DNA from: Aquatica leii
Lineage: Eukaryota; Arthropoda; Insecta; Coleoptera; Lampyridae
NCBI GenBank assembly: GCA_035610365.1
Contig: CM069437.1
Coordinates: 58,862,093-58,926,092, forward strand
Length of the DNA: 64,000 nucleotides
Direction of reading: 5' to 3'
The notes beneath the pieces are model-generated. The model was not told the origin of the DNA and ran no database searches. It saw nothing but the letters and a program-made list of their open reading frames with translations. The translations under genes were made by a program, and so were the position numbers. Positions 1 through 9,235 of the stretch are shown in pieces. Position 1 is the first letter of the stretch. Every line of letters begins with the position of its first letter.

Positions 1-5
1 GTGCT

Positions 6-617
6 TTGGGCAAAAATATCAAAGCGTACTGGGCGCAGTGGGACTCCTTGATAGTGGAAGACGGTCTTCTTAAGCGATACCTAGAAAGTGCCGAGGGCAC
101 GGGAAACAGACTACAGCTGGTAGTGCCGAAGAGCAGGGTGACCGAAGTGTTGAAGCATCTCCACGATGGGACATCAGGAGGACACTTTGGCATTAAGAAG
201 ACGTTGGGTAAAGTGCGAGAACGATTCTACTGGATGAACTGCAAAGAGGACGTCATGAAATGGTGCCGTAAATGCATAGTCTGCGCTTCAGGAAATGGTC
301 CAGCGAGAAAGCGCAAAGCACCCATGAAACAATACAACGTAGGAAACCCTTTGGAAAGAGTAGCGATTGACATCGCAGGGCCGTTCCCAGAATCCGATTC
401 GGGAAATAAATACATCTTGGTGGCGATGGATTATTTCACGAAATGGACGGAGGCTTACGCCATACCCAATCAGGAAGCAGTTACAGTCGCAGACGTATTA
501 GTAAAGGAGTTTTTTTGCCGGTTTGGAGTTCCGTTGGAATTACACTCCGATCAAGGCCGCAATTTTGAGTCTGGGCTGTTTCAAGAAGTTTGCCGACTGT
601 TAGGAATTAAAGACTAG
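6..617 (+). CDS. Gypsy integrase, N-terminal part (H2C2 zinc finger and first half of DDE core)
   Basis: This is the integrase that joins retrotransposon cDNA to host DNA. The left end is cut by the window, so the ATG at 6 is an internal methionine. An H2C2 (HHCC) zinc-binding domain lies at about residues 50-95 (GGHFGIKKTLGK, then WCRKCIVCA). The core starts with IDIAGPF, giving the first catalytic Asp, and the second Asp is in HSDQG at about residue 180. The frame stops at 615-617, just after the GIK residues. The equivalent stretch of the reverse copy reads on without a break, so about 2 bases have been lost near 612-617. The third catalytic residue (Glu in MVERMN) is in the next frame, beginning at 649. 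Confidence 0.9.
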   Translation: MGKNIKAYWAQWDSLIVEDGLLKRYLESAEGTGNRLQLVVPKSRVTEVLKHLHDGTSGGHFGIKKTLGKVRERFYWMNCKEDVMKWCRKCIVCASGNGPARKRKAPMKQYNVGNPLERVAIDIAGPFPESDSGNKYILVAMDYFTKWTEAYAIPNQEAVTVADVLVKEFFCRFGVPLELHSDQGRNFESGLFQEVCRLLGIKD

Positions 618-648
618 GACAACGCCTCTCCATCCTCAGTCTGATGGC

Positions 649-1953
649 ATGGTTGAACGGATGAATCGAACAATGGGCAAGTACTTAGCCAAGGTAGTGT
701 CCGAACATCAAAGAGACTGGGATCAGTACTTGCACCTCTTCTTAATGGCGTACCGATCATCCGTTCACGAAAGCACAGGCCAAACACCATCCTGTGTCAT
801 ACTCGGTCGTGAGATAAGATTACCATGCGATCTTCAATTTGGACGAAGACCGGAAGAAGAAGTCGCTGGAGAAGATTACGTCAGCAAGCTGGCAAAGAGG
901 CTAGACGAAGTACATGAAGAGGTTCGTAAAAACACACAAATTGCCAGCGACAGGATGAAAACAAGATATGACGTCAAGGCGCAAAATGGTGGGTTTCAAC
1001 CTGGCGATATGGTTTGGTTGTATAACCCTCAAAGGAGACGTGGTTTGTCGCCGAAGCTGCAAAGGCAATGGGAGGGCCCCTATGAAGTCGTGCAGCGTAT
1101 TAACGACGTTATATACCGCATCCAAAAACCGCCCAGAGGCAAGCCAAAAGTGGTCCACGTCGATCGTCTAGCCCCGTTTGCTGGCGATAACCACAATCCG
1201 CAAGTTCAGGTCCGAACCAGAGTAATAAGTAGCAGAACCAGGAATCCAATCGAAGAAATGGAGTTCGAAAAGTTTATGAACTTATACGGAGGTTCTGGAA
1301 AAGCTAGGTTCGGAGTTACCACCGAGGAACAACAAGACCTGTTCCAGACACAAAAAGATTACGCCATCGCACATTGCGTGAGCGAGGAGCTTGGCATGTC
1401 CAAAGGGGTTGCAGTCGTGTTTAAAAAGAAGTTTGGACAGCTAGATGAATTACGAAGACAGCAACCGGCAGTCGGAAAGGTTTTAGGACTACGTGGTGAC
1501 GGACGCTTCGTTTTCTATCTGGTCACCAAGAAATACTCACGTGTCAAGCCGTTATACAAAGATCTGTGGCGAACATTATGGAGTCTCAAGAGACAAATGG
1601 AGTTCCATCATGTTAAGAAATTGGCAGTACCCAAGCTTGGTTGTGGCTTAGACCAATTGAATTGGAGGACAGTTCGAAACATGTTGGAGGTCGTCTTCCG
1701 AGGAACAGGCGTTCAAGTGTTGGTCTGTAGTTACCAACCGAGGAGAGTATTGGGTCAGGAAAAGTCCATTGACTGTTACTTTTATGGTCAAGGAAGTTGC
1801 CGAAATGGAGGAAGCTGCCGCTATCGCCACGATCCCTTTTACCGGTGTCGCATCCAGTCTCCTGTTCTGGGACAGAACAGTCCTAAGAAGGGGGCATTGA
1901 AACGTCCGAGAAATTACTTGCAAATGGAAGAACCTTCTAGAACTGTTATCTAG
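649..1953 (+). CDS. Gypsy Pol C-terminus: integrase end fused to TARG1-like macrodomain and CCCH zinc finger
   Basis: This 434-residue frame continues the integrase after the frameshift; the ATG at 649 is internal. Residues 1-60 hold the end of the catalytic core (Glu in VERMNRT). Residues 110-175 look like the integrase C-terminal GPY/F region (QPGDMVWL, WEGPYEVV). Residues about 218-365 are a macrodomain closely resembling TARG1/OARD1, the ADP-ribosyl-acylglutamate hydrolase: AHCVSEELGMSKGVAVVFKKKFG, with the KKK at 259-261, and GCGLDQL with Asp at 335. In human TARG1 the catalytic Lys84 and Asp125 lie in the equivalent KKKFG and GCGLD motifs. Residues 376-394 form a C-x7-C-x5-C-x3-H zinc finger of the type that commonly binds RNA. 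The frame is uninterrupted from integrase to finger, so this is one polyprotein and not a neighbouring host gene. Removal of ADP-ribose by the domain is inferred from residue conservation. Confidence 0.85.
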   Translation: MVERMNRTMGKYLAKVVSEHQRDWDQYLHLFLMAYRSSVHESTGQTPSCVILGREIRLPCDLQFGRRPEEEVAGEDYVSKLAKRLDEVHEEVRKNTQIASDRMKTRYDVKAQNGGFQPGDMVWLYNPQRRRGLSPKLQRQWEGPYEVVQRINDVIYRIQKPPRGKPKVVHVDRLAPFAGDNHNPQVQVRTRVISSRTRNPIEEMEFEKFMNLYGGSGKARFGVTTEEQQDLFQTQKDYAIAHCVSEELGMSKGVAVVFKKKFGQLDELRRQQPAVGKVLGLRGDGRFVFYLVTKKYSRVKPLYKDLWRTLWSLKRQMEFHHVKKLAVPKLGCGLDQLNWRTVRNMLEVVFRGTGVQVLVCSYQPRRVLGQEKSIDCYFYGQGSCRNGGSCRYRHDPFYRCRIQSPVLGQNSPKKGALKRPRNYLQMEEPSRTVI

Positions 1954-2347
1954 TTTCTAGAAGATATAGCGAAAAGTGAGGAACGATCGAGAAGAATTCG
2001 CCGATGTCTACAAAAGCCGAAGATGGAAATCGTAGGTCAGTTATTGCTGGAATGCGAATGTGTTAAGAAGATTATCAAGTGAAAAATAAATCGTTAACAC
2101 GTGTTTGTCTACATAAATAAATCGAGAATAATCGTGTATGTGATAATTAGTGTAAACAAGAGTGATATCCGAGGACGTTATCTTATCTTAAGTGTTATAC
2201 AACGGTATACATAAATTGTAGTGTAAGTGTTTTTATTATTAGATTTTATTAGTTCGGTTAATTTAAAAGTGTACATATTTCTATAATAAGTAAACGTAGT
2301 TTTAGGCGTTATAAATAAATTAGTTTTTAATAAATAGATACGTAACA
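1954..2347 (+). repeat. Gypsy 3' non-coding region and 3' LTR
   Basis: After the stop codon a purine-rich stretch (GCGAAAAGTGAGGAA, about 1970) is a candidate polypurine tract. The following AT-rich sequence shares several short blocks in order with the LTR of the reverse copy at 43.49-43.98 kb, and both end in a CGTWACA motif. The exact LTR start cannot be fixed because the 5' LTR is outside the window. Confidence 0.6.
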
Positions 2348-3591
2348 ATACATACACATACACACACACACATAAAACTAATCTGAACCAATTTTTGAAA
2401 TTGATTGTCTTTACTTTTTTTCGCCTCTAAAACTTTGCCATTTCAAAAATTTCGCTGCCCTTCAAATTATGCCGCCCTAGGCCAGAGCCTCACGGGCCTA
2501 GGCGTAAATCCATAACTGCGAGTGATTACAAGTTGATTGTCCACATTTCGTAATTCGTGTGCGGTTACATAAAACACAAAACAAAACTGGTCTTACATTG
2601 TTTAGTCAAAGCAATTATTTTCAAAACAAACCGTAAACTGCAATAAACGGAAGTTGATAAATACCTGGTCTTGTTAGAAGTACCCGGGCAGCGTGACTTT
2701 GGTTGTTTGAAAACTTTGATGTTGGCCGGAGAGTGACGTGGTTAGAAATCTGGGGCAATAGCCAAAAAATTCCATTTTAAAACGAATTTCCACAACGTAC
2801 TTATACGGGAACACTTAAACTGGAGTTTGTTAAATGAGTAAAACTATTGTTTTGTAACAAAACAAAGATCTTACATAAAGTTTTTCAAATTGATTGCGCA
2901 CCACAGTCGTAAGCACTACTAGCTAGCCTCAAAAGAAACTCAAAAACTACCCCAGTTTACTACGGAATAAATTTAAGAACTCTTTTTCTCAAGCGAGCTA
3001 TAACCATTTACCGTATATCAAAAACCACGACGTAATACTTAACACAAAGATTCCAGAGAAATTAAAGATGCCATAAAAAGTAAGACGCAAATGAATCACA
3101 CGAAAAAGAACGTTCTCAGATGAGTTGACATAACCAGATCGTGTCATCAGTGTTTCCTGAATTCGTGAAAATAATTGAGTACTACAAATACGTTATTTTT
3201 ATTTACTTGAACACAGTGTTGGAATAGTTAACGTTAACAGCGTATGTAGATGTCGCGATGGTAATCACGGTTAGTACCAAAAAACGTTATTCTGTTTTGA
3301 TACAGTTTCGATATTTTTATTTATTTAAGTACGTCGTAAATATCGATGAACATAAAAGAAATATTTCCATCTTTAAGTCTTATTATGATTAGCTCATGGT
3401 TTACATAGAGCTTTGCTTCTTATGTTTAGCTCTGATTAGACAGCTGAGCATATTTAGATTGATGACTTCCTTTATTTAGCGTAGACAAAAGTTGCTGGTA
3501 AAAACTTGTAGATATTTTTTCTTTAGTCGCTTTCTTTTCGCTTCAGTTGCTTATACATACAACGTCTATGCTTCGGTTATTCTTGAGATGG
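2348..3591. other. AT-rich non-coding sequence; CA microsatellite and possible hAT end
   Basis: A CA-rich simple repeat occupies 2349-2373. At about 2455-2518 a GC-rich palindromic block (GCCCTAGGCC, then GGGCCTAGGC, then AATCC) resembles the subterminal palindrome and end of hAT elements of the zf-TTF type. No partner end was found, so this would be a solitary remnant. The remainder shows no coding or repeat signal. It is probably intron of the LRR gene at 5236 or intergenic DNA. Confidence 0.4.
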
Positions 3592-3605
3592 ACAAAGATA
3601 TGTAA

Positions 3606-3676
3606 TAACATTAGAATGTCTTCCGGGTTTGGACGGTGTCATAGTTGCAACCAAAGCTGCCAACGTTTCGCCCACT
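3606..3676 (+). repeat. Left inverted repeat of the Penelope-like element
   Basis: This is the complement of 5020-5089 with very few differences (for example AAAGC against GAAGC). It contains the GAAAC arm of the hammerhead-like core. Confidence 0.85.
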
Positions 3677-3705
3677 TCGTAAGGGGCTTCATCAGGGCGT
3701 GAGAT
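3661..3705 (-). ncRNA. Hammerhead-ribozyme-like core in the Penelope end
   Basis: On the minus strand CTGATGA (3695-3689) is followed by a stem GCCC/GGGC with a ten-base loop and then GAAAC (3669-3665). That is the CUGANGA - stem II - GAAA core of hammerhead ribozymes, which are known from Penelope-like elements. After GAAAC, ACGUU could form the very short palindromic stem III typical of such copies. Flanking GCC and GGC could begin stem I. Cleavage activity is inferred. Confidence 0.6.
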
Positions 3706-3919
3706 AAATCGCAAAACTCAAACAAGCAATCGAAATCTAACTAAGAACTTCTCAAAAGTTAGGTTATCCACTTGTAAAACAAGCCATAACCTAAACTATG
3801 AAAAGGTAAGAAAGAAAACGATAACCTGAAAAAGCAAACGAAAATCTAACAAAGAACCACTACCGAGTTACGTAATCAACTTGTGAACCAAGCCAGATTC
3901 TAAACTAGGTAGAAGTGAT

Positions 3920-5050
3920 TTAAGAAGAAATAGTTTCCGTATTTAAAGGAAAAGGATCGTCACGGATGATTAAGCTCGACCCTGATTGGGTTACGGTTGC
4001 TAGGGGGCGTGTTTTTGATAAATGACTAATAACCGGGAACCAAAGAGGGGATAGTTCGAAACCATGATCGCGATTGAAGTTATTGAGGTGTTTGATGATT
4101 TCTATGCTTTCTCGGAATTTCCTGTTGAAAATGAATGGAGATTTGGCAATCAACGAAACATTATCAAAATCTATCTTGTGACCTGTAGTAAAATAATGTT
4201 CAGCGACCGCAGACTTGGAAGTATACCTTTTCCTTATACAACGATCATGTTCTGAAATGCGAGTAATGACGGAACGACCGGTTTCACCAATGTAGACTAA
4301 ACCACAAGAACAGGGAATTTGGTATACACCTTGAGATGAAAGTGTAGGAAATTTGTCTTTGGGAGAAGGAAGAATCTGAGAGATTTTGCCTGTCGAGTTG
4401 AATATGGGTTTAATACCATTCTTACGAAAGAGTTTCCCTATTTGATCTGTAACCTTGTGAATGTAGGGTAAAAAGGCCAATTTCGGGTTGGATTCGGGAG
4501 TAGAAATGTCCTTAGGTAATCGAGTACGTGGATGTAAACGACGATTAATAACTCTATGAATATCTCGCTTTACATAACCATTGTTCACTAAGGTTCTAGT
4601 AAGATGACGGAGTTCTGAGTCTAGATTCTCAGGTTGACAAATAGAAAAGGCACGATGGACCAAAGATTCAATAACAGAACGTTTCTGTGCAGGATGATGA
4701 TGAGACGAAGCATGAAGGTATCTGTCCGTATGGGTGGGTTTGCGATAAACAGAATGGCCTAGAAGTCCGTCGGGCTTACGAGTCACAAGAACGTCAAGAA
4801 ATGGGAGAGAACCATTACTTTCGATTTCCATAGTAAATTTGATATCTAAGTGTTGATTGTTAAGATGATCAAGAAACTTAGACAATTCAAGATGACCATG
4901 AAACCAAACAATAAACGTGTCGTCAACATATCTAAACCACACTTTAGGTTTTAATATTGATGATTCCATAGCAACCGTTTCAAAGGATTCCATAAAAATG
5001 TTAGCTACAACAGGTGATAGTGGGCGAAACGTTGGCAGCTTCGGTTGCAA
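3920..5050 (-). CDS. Penelope-like RT (truncated) with GIY-YIG endonuclease
   Basis: The frame of 376 codons covers the C-terminal half of a Penelope polyprotein. Residues 11-24 (LSPVVANIFMESFE) and 40-48 (RYVDDTFIV) are the RT palm motifs with the catalytic Asp pair. The fingers and the first catalytic Asp are missing. A basic linker (about 110-235) follows. Then comes the GIY-YIG nuclease, with GVYQIPC at 241-247, VYIGETGR at 252-259 and the RISEH helix after it. The first ten residues are encoded by the inverted repeat, so the ATG is accidental. The frame is open to its stop at 3920, but without the N-terminal RT half it cannot be autonomous. Confidence 0.9.
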   Translation of the reverse strand: MQPKLPTFRPLSPVVANIFMESFETVAMESSILKPKVWFRYVDDTFIVWFHGHLELSKFLDHLNNQHLDIKFTMEIESNGSLPFLDVLVTRKPDGLLGHSVYRKPTHTDRYLHASSHHHPAQKRSVIESLVHRAFSICQPENLDSELRHLTRTLVNNGYVKRDIHRVINRRLHPRTRLPKDISTPESNPKLAFLPYIHKVTDQIGKLFRKNGIKPIFNSTGKISQILPSPKDKFPTLSSQGVYQIPCSCGLVYIGETGRSVITRISEHDRCIRKRYTSKSAVAEHYFTTGHKIDFDNVSLIAKSPFIFNRKFRESIEIIKHLNNFNRDHGFELSPLWFPVISHLSKTRPLATVTQSGSSLIIRDDPFPLNTETISS

Positions 5051-5089
5051 CTATGACACGGTCCAAACCCGGAAGACATTCTAATGTTA
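5020..5089 (-). repeat. Right inverted repeat of the Penelope-like element
   Basis: This is an inverted copy of 3606-3676. It lacks the CTGATGA half of the ribozyme-like core because the junction with RT sequence lies before it. Confidence 0.85.
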
Positions 5090-5235
5090 GTATAGATTCC
5101 GGCCGTGGAAGCCTTCGCTATTACAAAAGATATGTAATGGTTCTTTAAACTTTTTTTTAGAAATGATTATAATATTGTTATCCTTATTTAAAACACATGT
5201 AAAAACTATTATATTTAATCCTTTGTTGTTTTTAG

Positions 5236-5711
5236 ATAACCAATGGAACTGCTCTTTAAACTTGGACTGGACATTAAAATTAGACGAAAAAATAATAAAA
5301 AATGTCAACGATTTTAACTGTTACGAAAAACCATACAAAGGAAAACCGCTTATTTCAATTGCTCACTTCAAAAAAAATGTTCAAATGAATTGTCCGTCTA
5401 AATGTGACTGCACCTTATCAGACGTCGTTAGAGACCCGTCTAATTTTAAGCTAGAGCCTATAATAGAAGTAAATTGTTCCGCGAGAAACTTTATAGACTT
5501 TCCTTCAGTATTACCAGAAAAGACCAAAATACTACTGTTAGATAGAAACAACATACAAAGTTTAACGCCTTTAATATCTAATCCTATTTATAAAGACATA
5601 CAAGACTTAAATTTAGATAATAATTTTATTGACAGTATAGAAGATCTTGAAGGTTCTTATTGGTTTTTACATTTTCGGTCGTTGTCACTGCGCAATAACC
5701 AACTGCTGCAA
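5236..5711 (+). CDS. hfw: LRR membrane protein resembling insect halfway, internal exon
   Basis: This is the first visible exon of a leucine-rich-repeat transmembrane protein; upstream exons are left of the Penelope insertion or outside the window. The acceptor is TTTTTAG at 5229-5235 and the donor is CAA|GTAAGT at 5711/5712. The exon encodes a cysteine-bearing LRR C-flank-like segment (NQWNCSLNLDW), then a cysteine-rich N-flank (NCPSKCDCTL and a further Cys), then repeats (KILLLDRNNIQSL, DIQDLNLDNNFIDSI, FRSLSLRNNQLLQ). The frame is open and looks selected. The name rests on overall architecture and the conserved C-terminus of the last exon, recognised from memory. Another insect LRR receptor-like protein is the alternative. 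Confidence 0.7.
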
Positions 5712-5761
5712 GTAAGTTTCTTAATTACTGATAAAAAAAAACTTCACAGTGGTTGTTGTAG

Positions 5762-5881
5762 TTACCAACATACGCTTTAGACAACGCCCTGCAGCTAAAT
5801 CCAAATATGCCAGCAGCTGTGCGCTTATTTTTAGGAGGCAATCCGTGGAAATGTGATTGCGCGTTTATTCCTTCCTTTCAA
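5762..5881 (+). CDS. hfw: LRR protein (halfway-like), internal exon
   Basis: The acceptor TTGTAG ends at 5761 and the donor is CAA|GTTTGT at 5881/5882. The 40 codons continue exactly in phase from the previous exon after a 50-bp intron, completing NNQLLQ-LPTYALDNALQLNPN. They end with an LRR C-flank motif, GNPWKCDCAF. A later AG at 5779-5780 was considered but would break the frame. Confidence 0.75.
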
Positions 5882-5931
5882 GTTTGTTTAAACGCACACA
5901 ACTTGCAGTTTTAATTATCACAATTTTTCAG

Positions 5932-6261
5932 GATCTTCTACGTAAATATGAATCTCAAATTTTTGATATTGACGAAATTAAGTGCTCTTATGTAAAAGGT
6001 GATACCAATTCTTATTCTTTGGTGAGTGAAAGATTATTGTCAATGTGGACTGTTTTATATCTAAGTGATGATTTTCAGATTTCCGAATTGTCTAGAAGTG
6101 CGGTGTGTAGGTTACCAAGTGATTATTCAATACATACGCTGGATCTTGTCAATGGCGTTTTGGCCAGTCTGATAGTACTTATTTTGGCTAAATTGGCATA
6201 CGATTACTATCATTTTAAAAAGACAGGTCGATTACCGTGGATTGTTACCAAAATTCCTTAA
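5932..6261 (+). CDS. hfw: LRR protein (halfway-like), last exon with transmembrane helix
   Basis: The acceptor TTTTTCAG ends at 5931 and the stop codon is at 6259-6261. The exon encodes the end of the LRR C-flank (DEIKCSY...AVCRLPSDYSIHTLD), then a hydrophobic helix (NGVLASLIVLILAKLAYDYY), and a short basic cytoplasmic tail ending GRLPWIVTKIP. The product is therefore a type I membrane protein with extracellular LRRs. An AATAAA lies 57 bases downstream. Drosophila halfway (singed wings 2) has been linked to ecdysone-dependent development; whether that applies here is inference. Confidence 0.75.
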   Translation, partial: DLLRKYESQIFDIDEIKCSYVKGDTNSYSLVSERLLSMWTVLYLSDDFQISELSRSAVCRLPSDYSIHTLDLVNGVLASLIVLILAKLAYDYYHFKKTGRLPWIVTKIP

Positions 6262-6317
6262 AAAGGCTGTGAAACTACAAGACTTGTATTTCTTAAATGT
6301 GTCATTACTGTGACTAA

Positions 6318-6323
6318 AATAAA
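6318..6323 (+). terminator. Polyadenylation signal AATAAA of the LRR gene
   Basis: AATAAA lies 57 bases after the stop codon, followed by a T-rich stretch (6340-6360), the expected layout for cleavage and polyadenylation. Confidence 0.6.
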
Positions 6324-6359
6324 CACTCATTCTAACTATAATTGTTTTTGTTTTTCTTT

Positions 6360-8285
6360 AAATATTCGACTAAATTAAATTGACTGGGAGAGTGAGTAGT
6401 GCGTGGACAGTTATTTACTCATTAACCGTTCGGTTAACAAAAACATATCTCTAACCCCGTGTGTTCTTTTTACAGAAATGCCACGTTACTTTGTTGTTTT
6501 ACACAGACCAACCTGTGTATTATATTTTTGAATTCTTTAATGAATTTTAAGAACAAATTGTTTAAGGTATCCCATGTTCAAGCCTAGCCGAATCACCAAA
6601 GTTTATTACTAAAATTTCATCCACATCAAAATCAAAAATCTTTAAAAATACCACTGCATCTGTCAAAAAAACCAGAAAATATTTAACATCTCACTATCGG
6701 CTTGGCTTAAACATGAGGTACCTTATAGAATTTTTTTTATAATTTATTAAGAAATATAAAAATATACAGGGAACTCCATTTAAAATAACAAAGTGAAGAC
6801 GCATTTCGTTATGAAAGGTGGAAGGAGTTAAATCGAAAATAATCTTAAGAAGTATCTTAAGTGATATATGGATGAGGATTCAATCGTGGAGGAGAATTAG
6901 AAATACCGGGGATCGTGAGATGTAGTAGAGTAAGCCGGGTACTTTGCCCTATCGTTATGCCTTACCGCGGAAGTCAATTGGTACCGTGAAAATTAAGTGT
7001 GGTGATGAAAATGTTAATTTGTTTTCAAATTTCGTAATGTACGGTTTAGTTAGACGTCACGGTATCCAAAAATAAACAATCACGCTTGAGGGATTTAGTT
7101 TCGATGTTTTAAGTAGAAAAATCCCTTTTCTTCGCCATTGTGCGGTTTAAAATTGTGAAATAAATCTTCCGCTGGTGACCTATTGTTTGGGGGTTCCACG
7201 GATCCCACATTCGACTACGATACTTTTGGGGGAGCGACCGAAGTCCATCTGAGGTTGTAGCTTTGAAAACCACTGTGACCCGCCGCTTATCTGGTATCTC
7301 CAATTAAGAAAAAAAAAAGTATTTATCGATTTTGGTTATTATCGTGTAGTGACCCGCGATTATAATGCAGTAAAAGCTTTGAATTTGAGCCAATTGAATT
7401 ACGACTAACGTTAAATTTATTTATTTGAATGAACGCTTAAAGTGTTTGCGCGAAATTAAAATAAATTAACTTTGTTTTGGTGCGTTCGAAAAGTAAATCG
7501 TATTCCCGAATATATGATAATGTAACGACTTATAAACTCTATTTTGTTTAGTTCGAATTAAAGTTCGAACATATATTTTATAATCTGTATTGTTCTTAGT
7601 TATTTGAATTATTTAATTTCTTATGCGGTCAAGGCCTTGAAATTTATTTGCGTTATGTTTTATTTGAAAACGTCGAGTTAACGCTATTATTTTAGCATTT
7701 TCTTTTTATAAATTTTGATTTAATGTTTTGTGTGTAGATTGTTCATTTTTGTTTGGTTTTGCTTAAGATTATTAATTTTTTTTTTATTTTATTAAAATTT
7801 GTTTACTAATCATTATTGTTTTTGTTGTTTAATATTCAATCAATAAATGTTAAATTGTTAAATGTAAAGAGCTTTTATTCATTTAGCTGCCGCATACGTA
7901 AATTTATGTGTATTTCAGTAAAGTTACAACTCAAGGTAAGTTCTGGGGTTGTAACCAACCAGATGAGCTTTCGGATAATCAGGGGTTTGAAAGCTACCCT
8001 CATCGTGACCTTGATTGGCGCCCTTACCGATTTTTGACTATTTTACCGTTTTAGTTCAATTTTACGTCGATCGCGTTTCCAATTTTTCACGGAATTTTAA
8101 ATTACAACCCATCCCCTTCTCCATTGAGCTAGTGGCACAACCCCTTTTATGTTACCGCATTTCAGGCAGTGACTTTGTGTTAATTTTGGCATGTAACATG
8201 GTTAGAATCCGAAAGTAAACTAAACCAAAACAAATTCGAATTCAAAAAAAAGGTAGGTCAACTGTAAACGCTTTCGGGGGGTTTT
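6360..8285. other. Intergenic AT-rich sequence without recognisable genes
   Basis: Only short, compositionally random frames are present. A moderately GC-richer patch (6880-7300) could be old repeat sequence, but no protein motif was found in it on either strand. Confidence 0.4.
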
Positions 8286-8289
8286 TCAA

Positions 8290-9235
8290 AATTTCCAATA
8301 AAATAAAAAAAAGTGAGTTAGCGAACCCGAGAGTGCTGCGTAGAAAAAAATTGAGGGGCACCGGGGTACGTAACGAACCTGGTTAAGGACTACCTTAGCG
8401 AAAGATGGCTGCACGTCAAAGCATCTAGTCAAATACAACTCGGCAGAGTTTTTACAAGAATCAATCCTAGAACCGATCTTGTGGATCATCTATTACGACG
8501 GGGTGCTGGGTGGTGTCTTACTGTAGAATTATGCGAAAGACTTGGCGGTAGTAGTGTAAAAAAACCGTTGAGTTGGTAAACAGTAGGGCGGAGGAAGATG
8601 TTCTCAGACTGTCTCGGGAACCACGGTCTGGAACTGGCGTCTGGTAAAATCAAAATTGTAGTTCTAGTCGGGCCCAAAGTCCAAAAAAATAAAGAACTTC
8701 TTTATAAAGATAGGGGGTTTGGAAATTAAAAGTAGAAAAATCTTGAGATATCTAGGCGTGTAGATCGCAAAGAACGGTAGAGTGACCAAGCACGTAAAAC
8801 GTACATGCAAGAAAGCGAAAAAATTGGTAAAGATTTGATTTGATTCATGCGTGGACGGAGTAAGCTCCAAACAGAAAAAAATGTATGAGCGGGTGGTACG
8901 CACCGTTCTATTGTGTGATGCTTTCTATATGCGGTCCCATGTTGAAGTCGAAGCACCACCTCGATACGTTAGAGAAAACGCCGAGGAGGGTTGTCTTAAG
9001 TATGATTGCGGTCTATAGGACGGTATCTACGGAAGCCATCCTAGTGATGGCCGGGATACCCTTTACTAGGGAGAGTATTAGAAACAAAGTGATAGATTTT
9101 TTCCATCAACCATCTTCGGAAAGGTTGATGGAGGAGTGGCAGGATAGTTGGAACAGAGCAAGCGTAACAGATCGTTGCATACCCACTAAACAAGCAACAT
9201 TGATGACTGTTAAAATAACTAACACATTTAGGTAA
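8290..9235 (+). pseudogene. R1-clade LINE fragment, C-terminal RT region, decayed
   Basis: Broken reading on the plus strand shows the late part of an R1-like reverse transcriptase. At 8733-8830 a KILRYLGV motif followed by a basic helix marks the region after the RT palm. At 8885-9235 an open stretch includes LDTLEKTPRRVVLSM, the diagnostic AVYRTVSTEAILVMAGIPF segment and a tryptophan-containing W..SWNRASVTD stretch. Stops and frameshifts occur throughout, and no endonuclease or poly(A) tail remains. The upstream half (8290-8700) is included because it is GC-richer and continuous with the LINE, but its homology is weaker. Confidence 0.65.

Larger units (their letters stand above)
1..2347 (+). 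mobile_element. Ty3/gypsy LTR retrotransposon, 3' part (integrase, macrodomain, CCCH finger, LTR)
   Basis: The window opens inside the pol gene; protease, reverse transcriptase and RNase H lie off the left edge. What is present is the integrase, an unusual C-terminal extension and a 3' LTR ending near 2347 in CGTAACA, followed by a CA-rich microsatellite. A second copy of the family lies in reverse at 39031-43976, and its integrase protein is nearly identical over long stretches. The terminal regions of the two copies align only patchily. The first copy has one frameshift in the integrase core and is otherwise open for 434 codons, so it is a fairly young or recently mobile element. Confidence 0.9.
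3592..5138 (-). mobile_element. Penelope-like retroelement, 5' truncated, with inverted ends and target duplication
   Basis: The element encodes RT and a GIY-YIG endonuclease on the minus strand. About 70 bp at 3606-3676 recurs in inverted form at 5020-5089; both copies share ACATTCTAATGTTA and GGGCGAAACGTTGGCAGC in complementary orientation. Outside them ACAAAGATATGTAAT (3592-3606) and ACAAAAGATATGTAAT (5123-5138) form an imperfect 15-16 bp target duplication. The right inverted copy joins the truncated RT at a shared GCCCACT, as if the cDNA end had switched back on itself. The insertion sits just upstream of the first visible LRR exon, inside its intron. Confidence 0.88.

Noticed and set aside
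649-1953. Idea that the macrodomain and CCCH finger belong to a separate host gene next to the retroelement
   Set aside because: The frame is continuous from the integrase with no start, splice site or stop between, and the LTR-like 3' end follows the finger.
2349-2373. CA-rich microsatellite
   Set aside because: Simple repeat of no special interest beyond marking the gypsy border.
5163-5235. Extending the LRR exon upstream to the ATG at 5163
   Set aside because: A strong acceptor TTTTTAG ends at 5235, and upstream residues are low-complexity hydrophobic, unlike the protein.
7109-7303. Minus-strand 64-codon frame
   Set aside because: No motif on inspection and no neighbouring exons.
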